Shown piece after piece: positions 33,936 to 46,469 of a stretch of DNA of 64,000 nt. Both the position numbers and the translations under genes were made by a program. How positions within the stretch are numbered: the first letter of the stretch is position 1; each line of letters begins with the position of its first letter. The DNA is from Metellina segmentata (lineage: Eukaryota > Arthropoda > Arachnida > Araneae > Tetragnathidae). The notes beneath the pieces are model-generated. The model made no database searches, was not told where the DNA came from, and was given only the letters and a program-made list of their open reading frames with translations. The stretch lies in the NCBI GenBank assembly GCA_947359465.1, contig OX375883.1, positions 94,128,293 through 94,192,292 on the forward strand, given 5' to 3'.

Positions 33936-34378
33936 AAGAGTCAAAACATTATGACCATCTACTCAATAACACGTTGTGCCTCCTTTGGCCAGCAAAACAG
34001 CTGCAAATCGCCAGGGCATAGATGCCACAAGTTCGTGGTACATGACTAGAGACAGGTTGTTCCAAATGTCTAAGCAGCGGTCACGCAAAGTCGAGATATT
34101 CGGACATGGTGGTGTTTGAGTTCTGAGTAGTCGATCCATGACACCCCAAATGTGCTCTATCGGATTAAGATCATTCGAGTTATGTCGCCAGTACTCTAAG
34201 TGGAATTCAGCAGTATGCTCCTCGAACCAATATATTCCGAGCCTTGTGACATGGGGCGTTGTCCTGCTGGAAGATTCTATTTCCAGTGACGCCATCTAAG
34301 GGTGCAACTGATCCGCAATGATGTTCAGATAGTTCGCAGCGTTCATGGCCTGTTCTACCACAACTACGGGTCCCAGTA
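33936..34378 (-). pseudogene. Tc1-like transposase fragment, 5'-truncated
   Basis: The minus strand reads RIFQQDNAPCHKARNI with the second catalytic aspartate, then NDLNPIEHIWGVMDRLL with the glutamate, and the C-terminus ELVASMPWRFAAVLLAKGG. A frame break separates the two catalytic blocks. The 3' inverted end 'gaagagtcaaaacattatg' is present near 33940. The first aspartate and the DNA-binding domain are missing. It interrupts a 173-bp-type unit whose remainder resumes at 34379. It is a different Tc1 clade from the 35-kb element. Confidence 0.8.
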
Positions 34379-34439
34379 AGATTAAGTAGTAATTCCAATG
34401 AAGAAAAGCTGTGCGATCGTTAGAGCCAAAGGTCAAAAT

Positions 34440-34800
34440 ACATTCAATTTGCCTTCGGTCTGTTGTGATGGCTAAACTCTAAATCTGAATGACTTAATCA
34501 TTTTCATCAAGTAGGCGGTCAGACTCCTGGATATAACCGCACGCCCAGTAATTTAATATGCTCTCCAAAGCCCAAACCTCCATGAAAAGTCAGCCATCAA
34601 CACTGACTCTCAACTCGATTCAGCCCTAACCAACCGACTGCAAACGCGCGTTTATTAACAACGAGCGAACCTTCTTATCTGCTGCAGAGATGAGAGCTCA
34701 AATATATTCATTCATTTCGACTTAATATATATACGCGAGGCAGCGGTTTTCGTCTACAGGAGCAATTACAGCAATTATTTTGCGGTAAGTGGAGTTTGAT
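34440..34800 (+). repeat. Composite macro-repeat, leader copy 4, with TATA-like site
   Basis: This is the best-preserved leader: 'gctaaactctaaatctgaat', 'agtaatttaatatgctctcc', 'aaccgactgcaaacgcgcg', then TTAATATATATACGCGAGG near 34726. About 60 bp downstream TTTTGCGGTAAGTGG looks like a splice donor. This arrangement (TATA, short leader, donor site) resembles the 5' end of a gene, but no coding exon is seen downstream. Confidence 0.5.
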
Positions 34801-35250
34801 TTGAATTGCTCGTTTCGTGATGAGGGCCGATGTCAATTATCGGGGGTGTCGTGGAAAATGGTGATATGGTGTTAAGTGGGAAATGGGAGTTTTAGGATTG
34901 GGTGGACTTCGACTGCAAAGTGTGTGACTTCGAGGGTAGTGCGAAGTGATAAATGTTCGGTTTATTAAAGTTAAATTCGATGATAAGGACCGTCATTTTG
35001 ACTGGGGCGACGCTTAGAGTTTGTATGTATTCTATGTGTAGAAGAGTGTTATGTAGGATGTTTTCAAGAGGTCCTGCGAGAAGATTAAGAGGAGGTAGGT
35101 ATTTTAATTAAAGTTGCATTGTAATAAAACAACGAGCCATTGGCGACAAATCTGATCAAGTTTTGTTGGACGAGATACTTGCTCATTAGAAAAAAATGGA
35201 CTGGTCTTGATCCCGTCATCGTACAAAAAATTGATAAGATCTAGATGATG
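34800..35250. other. No gene; SINE scrap and palindrome unit
   Basis: A 3'-domain piece of SINE family 1 lies at 35098-35145, then 'tgttggacgagatacttgct', a decayed 43-bp-family unit. Confidence 0.45.
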
Positions 35251-38200
35251 AGATTCAATAAATGGACAATTGTATTTGGTCACTGGATGCTTTTTTCGGA
35301 AAAAGTGCTTTGTTATTCTCTTTAGTAAGTGGCATGCCCTCCTCTTGCTTGTATTACAGCTGCGACACGTCGAGGCATACTTTCCACACGTTCTCTGTAA
35401 GTATGGATAGGAATAGCACGCCATGCCTCTTACAAGGTTGTGAGAAGATATTGTTGTGAAAATGGGCGTGCAGTGTAATACTCGTTCCTCCAGTATTTGC
35501 CACAAGTGCTCGATCGGATTGAGATCGGGGCTCTGAAGTAGCCAGACAAGCCAATTTCAAGAAACCAGTCCAGTAGATGTTTTTCAGTATGACATTTAGC
35601 TCGATCCTGTTGGAAGAAACAACCATCATACCCGTAGTAATGCCATAGCGAAGGCAAGACCGGAATTATCCAGAGCGTCGAGGTACACGTCAGCGTTCAT
35701 AGTACCAGGTACATAAAGCAATGGTCCGAGTCCTAATCAGGATTAACGACCCCATATTAAGATGGACCAGTCCAGCACATGTTTTTCAGTATGACATTTA
35801 GCTCGATCCTGTTGGAAGAAACAACCATCATACCCGTAGTAATGCCATAGCGAAGGCAAGACCGGAATTATCCAGAGCGTCGAGGTACACGTCAGCGTTC
35901 ATAGTACCAGGTACATAAAGCAATGGTCCGAGTCCTAATCAGGATTAACGACCCCACATTAAGATGGACCAGTCCAGCACATGTTTTTCAGTATGACATT
36001 TAGCTCGATCCTGTTGGAAGAAACAACCATCATACCCGTAGTATTGCCATAGCGAAGGCAAGACAGGAATTATCCAAGCGTCGAAGTACACGTCAGCATT
36101 CATAGTACCAGGTACATAAAGCAATGGTCCGAGTCCTAATCAGGATTAACGACCCCACATTAAGATGGACCAGTCCAGCACATGTTTTTCAGTATGACAT
36201 TTAGCTCGATCCTGTTGGAAGAAACAACCATCATCGCCGTAGTATTGCCATAGCGAAGGCAAGACCGGAATTATCCAGAGCGTCGAGGTACACGTCAGCG
36301 TTCATAGTACCAGGTACATAAAGCAATGGTCCGAGTCCTAATCAGGATTAACGACCCCACATTAAGATGGACCAGTCCAGCACATGTTTTTCAGTATGAC
36401 ATTTAGCTCGATCCTGTTGGAAGAAACAACCATCATACCCGTAGTATTGCCATAGCGAAGGCAAGACAGGAATTATCCAAGCGTCGAAGTACACGTCAGC
36501 ATTCATAGTACCAGGTACATAAAGCAATGGTCCGAGTCCTAATCAGGATTAACGACCCCACATTAAGATGGACCAGTCCAGCACATGTTTTTCAGTATGA
36601 CATTTAGCTCGATCCTGTTGGAAGAAACAACCATCATACCCGTAGTATTGCCATAGCGATGGCAAGACCGGAATTATCCAGAGCGTCGAGGTACACGTCA
36701 GCGTTCATAGTACCAGGTACATAAAGCAATGGTCCGAGTCCTAATCAGGATTAACGACCCCATATTAAGATGGACCAGTCCAGCACATGTTTTTCAGTAT
36801 GACATTTAGCTCGATCCTGTTGGAAGAAACAACCATCATACCCGTAGTATTGCCATAGCGAAGGCAAGACAGGAATTATCCAAGCGTCGAAGTACACGTC
36901 AGCATTCATAGTACCAGGTACATAAAGCAATGGTCCGAGTCCTAATCAGGATTAACGACCCCATATTAAGATGGACCAGTCCAGCACATGTTTTTCAGTA
37001 TGACATTTAGCTCGATCCTGTTGGAAGAAACAACCATCATACCCGTAGTATTGCCATAGCGAAGGCAAGACCGGAATTATCCAGAGCGTCGAGGTACACG
37101 TCAGCGTTCATAGTACCAGGTACATAAAGCAATGGTCCGAGTCCTAATCAGGATTAACGACCCCACATTAAGATGGACCAGTCCAGCACATGTTTTTCAG
37201 TATGACATTTAGCTCGATCCTGTTGGAAGAAACAACCATCATACCCGTAGTATTGCCATAGCGAAGGCAAGACAGGAATTATCCAAGCGTCGAAGTACAC
37301 GTCAGCGTTCATAGTACCAGGTACATAAAGCAATGGTCCGAGTCCTAATCAGGATTAACGACCCCACATTAAGATGGACCAGTCCAGCACATGTTTTTCA
37401 GTATGACATTTAGCTCGATCCTGTTGGAAGAAACAACCATCATACCCGTAGTATTGCCATAGCGAAGGCAAGACCGGAATTATCCAGAGCGTCGAGGTAC
37501 ACGTCAGCGTTCATAGTACCAGGTACATAAAGCAATGGTCCGAGTCCTAATCAGGATTAACGACCCCATATTAAGATGGACCAGTCCAGCACATGTTTTT
37601 CAGTATGACATTTAGCTCGATCCTGTTGGAAGAAACAACCATCATACCCGTAGTATTGCCATAGCGAAGGCAAGACAGGAATTATCCAAGCGTCGAAGTA
37701 CACGTCAGCGTTCATAGTACCAGGTACATAAAGCAATGGTCCGAGTCCTAATCAGGATTAACGACCCCATATTAAGATGGACCAGTCCAGCACATGTTTT
37801 TCAGTATGACATTTAGCTCGATCCTGTTGGAAGAAACAACCATCATACCCGTAGTATTGCCATAGCGAAGGCAAGACCGGAATTATCCAGAGCGTCGAGG
37901 TACACGTCAGCGTTCATAGTACCAGGTACATAAAGCAATGGTCCGAGTCCTAATCAGGATTAACGACCCCACATTAAGATGGACCAGTCCAGCACATGTT
38001 TTTCAGTATGACATTTAGCTCGATCCTGTTGGAAGAAACAACCATCATACCCGTAGTATTGCCATAGCGAAGGCAAGACAGGAATTATCCAAGCGTCGAA
38101 GTACACGTCAGCATTCATAGTACCAGGTACATAAAGCAATGGTCCGAGTCCTAATCAGGATTAACGACCCCACATTAAGATGGACCAGTCCAGCACATGT

Positions 38201-41200
38201 TTTTCAGTATGACATTTAGCTCGATCCTGTTGGAAGAAACAACCATCATACCCGTAGTATTGCCATAGCGAAGGCAAGACCGGAATTATCCAGAGCGTCG
38301 AGGTACACGTCAGCGTTAATAGTACCAGGTACATAAAGCAATGGTCCGAGTCCTAATCAGGATTAACGACCCCACATTAAGATGGACCAGTCCAGCACAT
38401 GTTTTTCAGTATGACATTTAGCTCGATCCTGTTGGAAGAAACAACCATCATCGCCGTAGTATTGCCATAGCGAAGGCAAGACCGGAATTATCCAAGCGTC
38501 GAGGTACACGTCAGCGTTCATAGTACCAGGTACATAAAGCAATGGTCCGAGTCCTAATCAGGATTAACGACCCCATATTAAGATGGACCAGTCCAGCACA
38601 TGTTTTTCAGTATGACATTTAGCTCGATCCTGTTGGAAGAAACAACCATCATACCCGTAGTATTGCCATAGCGATGGCAAGACCGGAATTATCCAGAGCG
38701 TCGAGGTACACGTCAGCGTTAATAGTACCAGGTACATAAAGCAATGGTCCGAGTCCTAATCAGGATTAACGACCCCACATTAAGATGGACCAGTCCAGCA
38801 CATGTTTTTCAGTATGACATTTAGCTCGATCCTGTTGGAAGAAACAACCATCATACCCGTAGTATTGCCATAGCGAAGGCAAGACCGGAATTATCCAGAG
38901 CGTCAAGGTACACGTCAGCGTTAATAGTACCAGGTACATAAAGCAATGGTCCGAGTCCTAATCAGGATTAACGACCCCACATTAAGATGGACCAGTCCAG
39001 CACATGTTTTTCAGTATGACATTTAGCTCGATCCTGTTGGAAGAAACAACCATCATACCCGTAGTATTGCCATAGCGAAGGCACGACCGGAATTATCCAA
39101 GCGTCGAGGTACACGTCAGCGTTCATAGTACCAGGTACATAAAGCAATGGTCTGAGTCCTAATCAGGATTAACGACCGCATATTAAGATGGACCAGTCCA
39201 GCACATGTTTTTCAGTATGACATTTAGCTCGATCCTGTTGGAAGAAACAACCATCATACCCGTAGTATTGCCATAGCGAAGGCAAGACCGGAATTATCCA
39301 GAGCGTCGAGGTACACGTCACAGTTAGTAGTACCAGGTACATCAAGCAATGGTCCGAGTCCAAATCAGGATTAACGACCCCACATTAAGATGGACCAGTC
39401 CAGCACATGTTTTTCAGTATGACATTTAGCTCGATCCTGTTGGAAGAAACAACCATCATCGCCGTAGTATTGCCATAGCGAAGGCAAGACCGGAATTATC
39501 CAAGCGTCGAGGTACACGTCAGCATTCATAGTACCAGGTACATAAAGCAATGGTCCGAGTCCTAATCAGGAATAACGACCCCATACTAAGATGGACCAGT
39601 CCAGCACATGTTTTTCAGTATGACATTTAGCTCGATCCTGTTGGAAGAAACAACCATCATACCCGTAGTATTGCCATAGCGAAGGCAAGACCGGAATTAT
39701 CCAGAGCGTCGAGGTACACGTCAGCGTTAATAGTACCAGGTACATAAAGCAATGGTCCGAGTCCTAATCAGGATTAACGACCCCACATTAAGATGGACCA
39801 GTCCAGCACATGTTTTTCAGTATGACATTTAGCTCGATCCTGTTTGAAGAAACAACCATCATACCCGTAGTATTGCCATAGCGAAGGCACGACCGGAATT
39901 ATTCAAGCGTCGAGGTACACGTCAGCGTTCATAGTACCAGGTACATAAAGCAATGGTCTGAGTCCTAATCAGGATTAACGACCCCATATTAAGATGGACC
40001 AGTCCAGCACATGTTTTTCAGTATGACATTTAGCTCGATCCTGTTGGAAGAAACAACCATCATACCCGTAGTATTGCCATAGCGAAGGCAAGACCGGAAT
40101 TATCCAGAGCGTCGAGGTACACGTCAGAGTTCATAGTACCAGGTACATCAAGCAATGGTCCGAGTCCTAATCAGGATTAAAGACCCCACATTAAGATGGT
40201 CCAGTCCAGCACATGTTTTTCAGTATGACATTTAGCTCGATCCTGTTGGAAGAAACAACCATCATCGCCGTAGTATTGCCATAGCGAAGGCAAGACCGGA
40301 ATTATCCAAGCGTCGAGGTACACGTCAGCGTTCATAGTACCAGGTACATAAAGCAATGGTCCGAGTCCTAATCAGGATTAACGACCCCACATTAAGATGG
40401 ATTAGTCCAGCACATGTTTTTCAGTATGACATTTAGCTCGATCCTGTTGGAAGAAACAACCATCATACCCGTAGTATTGCCATAGCGATGGCAAGACCGG
40501 AATTATCCAGAGCGTCGAGGTACACGTCAGCGTTCATAGTACCAGGTACATAAAGCAATGGTCCGAGTCCTAATCAGGATTAACGACCCCATATTAAGAT
40601 GGACCAGTCCAGCACATGTTTTTCAGTATGACATTTAGCTCGATCCTGTTGGAAGAAACAACCATCATACCCGTAGTATTGCCATAGCGATGGCAAGACC
40701 GGAATTATCCAGAGCGTCGAGGTACACGTCAGCGTTCATAGTACCAGGTACATAAAGCAATGGTCCGAGTCCTAATCAGGATTAACGACCCCACATTAAG
40801 ATGGACCAGTCCAGCACATGTTTTTCAGTATGACATTTAGCTCGATCCTGTTGGAAGAAACAACCATCATACCCGTAGTATTGCCATAGCGATGGCAAGA
40901 CCGGAATTATACAGAGCGTCGAGGTACACGTCAGCGTTCATAGTACCAGGTACATAAAGCAATGGTCCGAGTCCTAATCAGGATTAACGACCCCATATTA
41001 AGATGGACCAGTCCAGCACATGTTTTTCAGTATGACATTTAGCTCGATCCTGTTGGAAGAAACAACCATCATACCCGTAGTATTGCCATAGCGATGGCAA
41101 GACCGGAATTATCCAGAGCGTCGAGGTAGACGTCAGCGTTCATAGTACCAGGTACATTAAGCAATGGTCCGAGTCCTAATCAGGATTAACGACCCCATAT

Positions 41201-41461
41201 TAAGATGGACCAGTCCAGCACATGTTTTTCAGTATGACATTTAGCTCGATCCTGTTGGAAGAAACAACCATCATACCCGTAGTATTGCCATAGCGATGGC
41301 AAGACCGGAATTATCCAGAGCGTCGAGGTACACGTCAGCGTTCATAGTACTAGGTACATAAAGCAATGGTCCGAGTCCTAATCAGGATTAACGACCCCAT
41401 ATTAAGATGGATCCTCCTCCGAATTTCTGTAGTGTCTAAATACTTTTGTCATTAGAGTGTA
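35251..41461 (-). mobile_element. Tc1 derivative expanded to 6.2 kb by an internal tandem array
   Basis: The right end (minus-strand 5' end, near 41461) reads TACACTCTAATGACAAAAGT and is joined through GGAGGAGGATCC to mid-transposase sequence. This is the same deletion junction as in the 20.9-kb copy. The left end (near 35251) is a decayed version of the 3' inverted repeat. The native transposase tail lies at 35262-35760 and includes the second aspartate block (GCFFQQDRAKCHTEKH) and SPDLNPIEHLW in shifted frames. Between 35761 and 41405 the middle segment is repeated about 28 times. It cannot encode a transposase. Confidence 0.85.
35563..41410. repeat. 202-bp satellite made of a Tc1 transposase segment
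   Basis: Starts of 'gatggaccagtccagcacat' at 35761, 35963 and 36164 give 201-202 bp. The array ends at 41406, hence about 28 units beyond the native one. Each unit encodes, on the minus strand, the region from SILIWG through VPGTMNADVYLDALDNSG to FFQQDRAKCHTEKHVLDW. Two variants (with 'gaccgg...ccagagcgtcgagg' or 'gacagg...ccaagcgtcgaag') alternate over much of 35.7-38.1 kb, a 403-bp dimer. Confidence 0.95.
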
Positions 41462-41920
41462 TCTCATAAAGAAAGAGTAAAATTGGTCAGATCTACAGGG
41501 GTGAAATATCTCATCGAAACCACTAGAAGGGTAAAATATGTCCAACGACGTGTACCTTTATGTAACCCTTGCGAAATAAATGTTTTACAACTTTCTAATT
41601 GGACGCATGTACGATAAACCGTGATAATCACCATCACATCCGTTCTAAATTACCCTTCACATTTCGCCATCAATGTGTGCTAAGTCCTTTCGTTTCGTCT
41701 CACGATGACTGATCGCACGGGTTTTTTTTTTCAATGAATCTAAGAGGTCTCAAATGTTCACTCGCGTATTGGGTTTCTTTTTTCACAAACCGTTCTTCCA
41801 ACATTCGTGGTTTTTTACATCTGCCTCTAGCTCAAAAAAGCCGCCAGTAAATGTAGTCTATCGAATATCAACTGCCAAATGGCTTCCGTTTCGTGTCGTA
41901 ACTCTAAGCACGGCCTGTCG
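41462..41920. other. No gene recognised
   Basis: It contains one 'gtgaaatatctcatcg' palindrome-family scrap near 41500. The 92-residue frame at 41754-42032 runs into the satellite and is unsupported. Confidence 0.4.
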
Positions 41921-41925
41921 CTGGT

Positions 41926-44160
41926 CATTAAATGTTATAGAAAACGGCAGGAGGTATTTATTTTTTACTCTTGTTTCGTGTAAATCAAACACTGAAGTGG
42001 GTAGGGGGACAAACTTTAAGTCACGAATTTAAGGAATTTTTAGTGGACCAGTGTATTTCGAATCAATCATATTTAACAAAATAATTAATTTACATTGTAT
42101 ATGTTACCGAATCGATACCCTTTGGAATTGATCCCTGACCGTCGTCAATACTCCGTTGTGTTGCTCTAGCACGACAGTCATTAAATGTTATAGAAAACTA
42201 CAAGAGATATTTACTTTTCCCGCTTGTTGCGAGTAAATCGAACTCTGAAGTGTGTAGGGTGACCAACTTTCAATCACGAATTTAAGGTATTTTTAGAGGA
42301 CAAGTGTAACTCAAATGAATCATATTAAGCAAAATAATTAATTTACATTGTATATGTTAGAGAATCAATATGCTTTCACTTTTGGATTGATCTTTGACCA
42401 TCGTCAATACTCCGTTGTGTTCCTCTAGCACGACAGTCACATTAAATGTTATAGAAAACTACAGGAGGTATTTGCTTTTCACGCTTGTTGCGTGTAAATC
42501 AAACTCTGAAGTGTGTAGTGTGACCAACTTTCAATCAAGAATTTAAGGAATTTTTAGAGGACCAGTATAGCTTGAATCAATCATATTAAACAAAATAATT
42601 AATTTACATTGTATATGTTAGAGAATCAATATGCTTTCACTTTTGGATTGATCCTTGACCATCGTCAATACTCCGTTGTGTTCCTCTAGCACGACAGTCA
42701 CATTAAATGTTATAGAAAACAACAGGAGGTATTTGCTTTTCACGCTTGTTGCGCGTAAATCAAACTCTGAAGTGTGTAGGGTGACCAACTTTCAATCACG
42801 AATTTAAGGAATTTTTAGAGGACCAGTATAGCTTGAATCTATCATATTAAAGAAAATAATTAATTTATATTGTATATGTTACCGAGTCGAAGTGCTTTCT
42901 CTTTGGAAATGTTCCCTGACCGTCGTCAATACTCCGTTGTGTTACTCTAGCACGACAGTCATTAAATGTTATAGAAAACTACAGAAGGTATTTGCTTTTC
43001 CCGCTTGTTGCGTGTAAATCAAACTCAGAAGTGTATAGGGTGACCAACTTTCAATCACGAATTTAAGGAATTTTTAGAGGACCAGTATAGCTTGAATCAA
43101 TCATATTAAACAAAATAATTAATTTACATTGTATGTTACCGAGTCGATGTGCTTTCCCTTTGGAATTGTTCTCTGACCGTCGTCAATACTCCGTTGTGTA
43201 GCTCTAGCACGACGGTCATTAAATGTTATAGAAAACTACAGAAGGTATTTGTTTTTCCCGCTTGTTGCGTGTAAATCAAACTCTGAAGTGTGTAGGGTGA
43301 CTAACTTTCAATCACGAATTTAAGGAATTTTTAGAGTACCAGTATAGCTTGAATCAATCATATTAAACAAAATAATTAATTTACATTGTATATGTTACCG
43401 AGTCGATGTGCTTTCCCTTTGGAATTGTTCTCTGACCGTCGTCAATACTCCATTGTGTAGCTCTAGCACGACGGTCATTAAATGTTATAGAAAACTACAG
43501 AAGGTATTTGCTTTTCCCGCTTGTTGCGTGTAAATCAAACTCAGAAGTGTATAGGGTGACCAACTTTCAATCACGAATTTAAGGAATTTTTAGAGGACCA
43601 GTATAGCTTGAATCAATCATATTAAACAAAATAATTAATTTACATTGTATGTTACCGAGTCGATGTGCTTTCCCTTTGGAATTGTTCTCTGACCGTCGTC
43701 AATACTCCATTGTGTAGCTCTAGCACGACGGTCATTAAATGTTATAGAAAACTACAGAAGGTATTTGCTTTTCCCGCTTGTTGCGTGTAAATCAAACTCA
43801 GAAGTGTATAGGGTGACCAACTTTCAATCACGAATTTAAGGAATTTTTAGAGGACCAGTATAGCTTGAATCAATCATATTAAACAAAATAATTAATTTAC
43901 ATTGTATATGTTACCGAGTCGATGTGATTTTCCTTGGGAATTGTTCTCTGACCGTCGTCAATACTCCGTTGTGTAGCTCTAGCACGACGGTCATTAAATG
44001 TTATAGAAAACTACAGAAGGTATTTGCTTTTCCCGCTTGTTGCGTGTAAATCAAACTCAGAAGTGTATAGGGTGACCAACTTTCAATCACGAATTTAAGG
44101 AATTTTTAGAGGACCAGTATAGCTTGAATCAATCATATTAAACAAAATAATTTATTTACA
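41926..44160. repeat. About 258-bp satellite carrying a SINE fragment, nine units
   Basis: 'cattaaatgttatagaaaa' occurs at 41926, 42179, 42440, 42701, 42960, 43217, 43476, 43733 and 43992 (spacing 253-261). Each unit from the second on is preceded by 'gaccgtcgtcaatactccgt' + 'tgtgttgctctagcacgac', the inverse of the SINE family 1 3' domain. The last five units are the most alike. Confidence 0.9.
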
Positions 44161-44345
44161 TCACCACTTAATTTTTAACCACGGTCAGATGATGGGGTCA
44201 CACCTGAGCTCGCACCCCATTTACCAAACAACTTCACCACTCAAGACATTTGAGGTCCCGATTGATTCAACGTGCACCATCCCCTTTGTACATGATAGTC
44301 CTTGATTGGATTCGAACTCGACATCCTGATCTAAGAAGAATGTGT
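44160..44345 (-). mobile_element. SINE family 1 body and head
   Basis: It has 'ccacggtcagatgatggggt' through 'ttggattcgaactcgacatc' (B box inverse). It begins abruptly at the end of the satellite, without its 3' domain. Confidence 0.65.
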
Positions 44346-44509
44346 TGTTTTAATATACTATATACTCTCCCTGTGCCTTGCATATAATTTATGGGCGTTA
44401 TGGCAGAACGAAAATTATTATTTGGATATGGTATGGAAAATCATGAAAGGGTGTATGTTATTCTTTGAATAGCTGTATAACCCGGTGTTGCTCGGATTTG
44501 AAATATGAC

Positions 44510-44798
44510 CGCGACAGTTAAACTAAGACCTCGGCATTTCTTTGTGTTAACTCATATACAAACCCTGTAGAACGTGCACCCTTATCCTTGTCCATTTATT
44601 GAGAAAAACAAACTTTCGATTTAAAACTTGGGGCTTCGAGGGGCACTTTTAGGACTAACTGTGTGCCAATTTTCATGGCTATAGATTGGTCTGAAGGCTG
44701 GTAAGAAATAGCCTATGTTTTCCGTAGTATTCTAAAGTATAAGTGTACCAAATTTGGTGAGGATTGATTAAACAGTGCAGATTTGTATAGAGAACATA
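44510..44798 (+). repeat. Dispersed repeat R2, copy 2, interrupted by a transposon
   Basis: It is homologous to 33600-33905. It breaks at TA (44798-44799) where the DUF4817-type transposon inserted and resumes at 46255 with 'tatacacacacgtccttt'. Confidence 0.8.
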
Positions 44799-46256
44799 CA
44801 GGGTGTATCGAAACCCATGGCAAAAATTTAAGGGGTGATAGAAAACATCTAAACAAGCAATTTTCACCATACAATGCATGGGCGTAGAGCAAGCGGTGAA
44901 CCGCTAGACGGCACTGTAATAGAAAGTATAAAGGGCGAGTTTTCTCACACATCGTCATTTCTACCTCGGATTTCAGAAGGCATGGCGACGTACAGTAATC
45001 TGGAAAAGGCGGACATTCATTTTATGTGTTGTCTTGCTCTGGAATGCTCTGGAAGCCGAAAGACTACAAACAGCGTTTCCCGAGAAGACAGGAGCCAGAC
45101 CGAAAAATATTCGAGCGATTGCATCGGTGCCTGTGCGAAACGGGATCCTTTGTCACCAGCATGCATGATACAGGGATTGGCAGGAATATGCGGACGCCAC
45201 AAGTTGTAGAGGACATTCTTTAAAGAGTGGAAGATCGATCGGATATAAGCATGCGAAAGGTTTCCCGTGCCGTGAATGTGCCCCACTCAATTGGCGAGTA
45301 CTACGGGACGAAGGATTACATCCCTACCATACACAGAAAGTGCAATTCTTAATACCTGCATATTATGCTCCACGTGTCGAGTTTGCACATTGGTTTTTGC
45401 AACAACTAGCAGCACAGCCTGATTTTAGTGCATATGTGCTATTCACGGAGGAATTCACCTTTACTCTTGAAGGTATGTCTAATACGCACAACCTTCATGT
45501 GTGGGCATCTAACAATCCGTACGACACACGTCCACATGCGTATCAGAAGCGTTTCAGCGCAAATGTTTGGGCTGGAATTGTGGGTGACCATTTGATCGGT
45601 CCATACCTTCTGCCATTTCGACTGAACGGCAGAACATACCTCACATTTTTACAAAAGGTATCGCCAGACTTACTTCAACCTGTTGCAGACAACATACAAG
45701 CACTTATGTTTTTCCAGCATGACGGAGCACCACCCCATTTCAGCTTGGATGTGCGGAGCGCTTTAGACGCTAATTTCCCAGGGTGATGGATTGGTCGGGG
45801 TGGGCCCACACCTTACCGGCACGGTCACACGATCTCTCCTGTTTGGACTTTTTCCTTTGGGGCCATTTGAAAAGTCTCGTCTACGAAAGCCCCCATCGAC
45901 TCCGACAGACACCTAGTTGCCAGGATTTCTGTTGCTTCCGGTGCCGTCCGAGACATGCCGGGTGTGTTTGAAAAAGTACTCCAATCGCTACGTCACAGGT
46001 GTAACGCCTGCAATACTGCAAGCGGTTGCTCTTTTGAGCTGTTTCTGTAATTTTGCCACACATGCTGTCAATAAAATTATTTAGTACCTCATCTATCCGT
46101 TAGGTGTTTCGTTCTTTCATTATGACAGTAACGGCGGTTACCTTCTATCGGTTAACCACTTGCTCTCCGCCCATGCATTGTATGTCGAAAACTGCTTGTC
46201 TAAATGTTTTCTATCACCCCTTACATTTTTGCCCATGAGTTTCGAAACACCCAGTA
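44798..46256 (+). mobile_element. DUF4817-type Tc1/mariner-superfamily transposon, full length
   Basis: The element is 44800-46254 (1,455 bp) between TA duplications. Its inverted ends (CAGGGTGTATCGAAACCCAT; right end inverse CTGGGTGTTTCGAAACTCAT) extend about 90 bp. The empty site is readable at 33.9 kb. A (TA)n(GA)n microsatellite directly follows. Confidence 0.9.
44982..46050 (+). pseudogene. Transposase of the DUF4817-type element (frameshifted)
   Basis: It starts at ATG with MATYSNLEKADIHFM, the DUF4817 N-terminal domain, followed after a frame change by FERLHRCLCETGSFVTSMHD. A 148-residue open block (45340-45786) then holds the catalytic core. The first acidic block reads LFTEEFTFTLEG, where the sister copy at 11.5 kb has LFTDE, so the catalytic aspartate is changed to glutamate. 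The second is MFFQHDGAPPHFS. After a stop at the end of FPG the chain continues as SHDLSCLDFFLWGHLKSL with the third aspartate. It ends near 46050. At least three breaks. A full protein of this type would be about 350 residues. Confidence 0.8.
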
Positions 46257-46269
46257 TACACACACGTCC

Positions 46270-46455
<186 letters not shown>

Positions 46456-46469
46456 TTTTGCCATTTTTG

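Noticed and set aside
35563..41410. A CRISPR array, suggested by the regular 202-bp repetition
   Set aside because: The repeats are contiguous without unique spacers, the unit is transposase-coding sequence, and the genome is eukaryotic.
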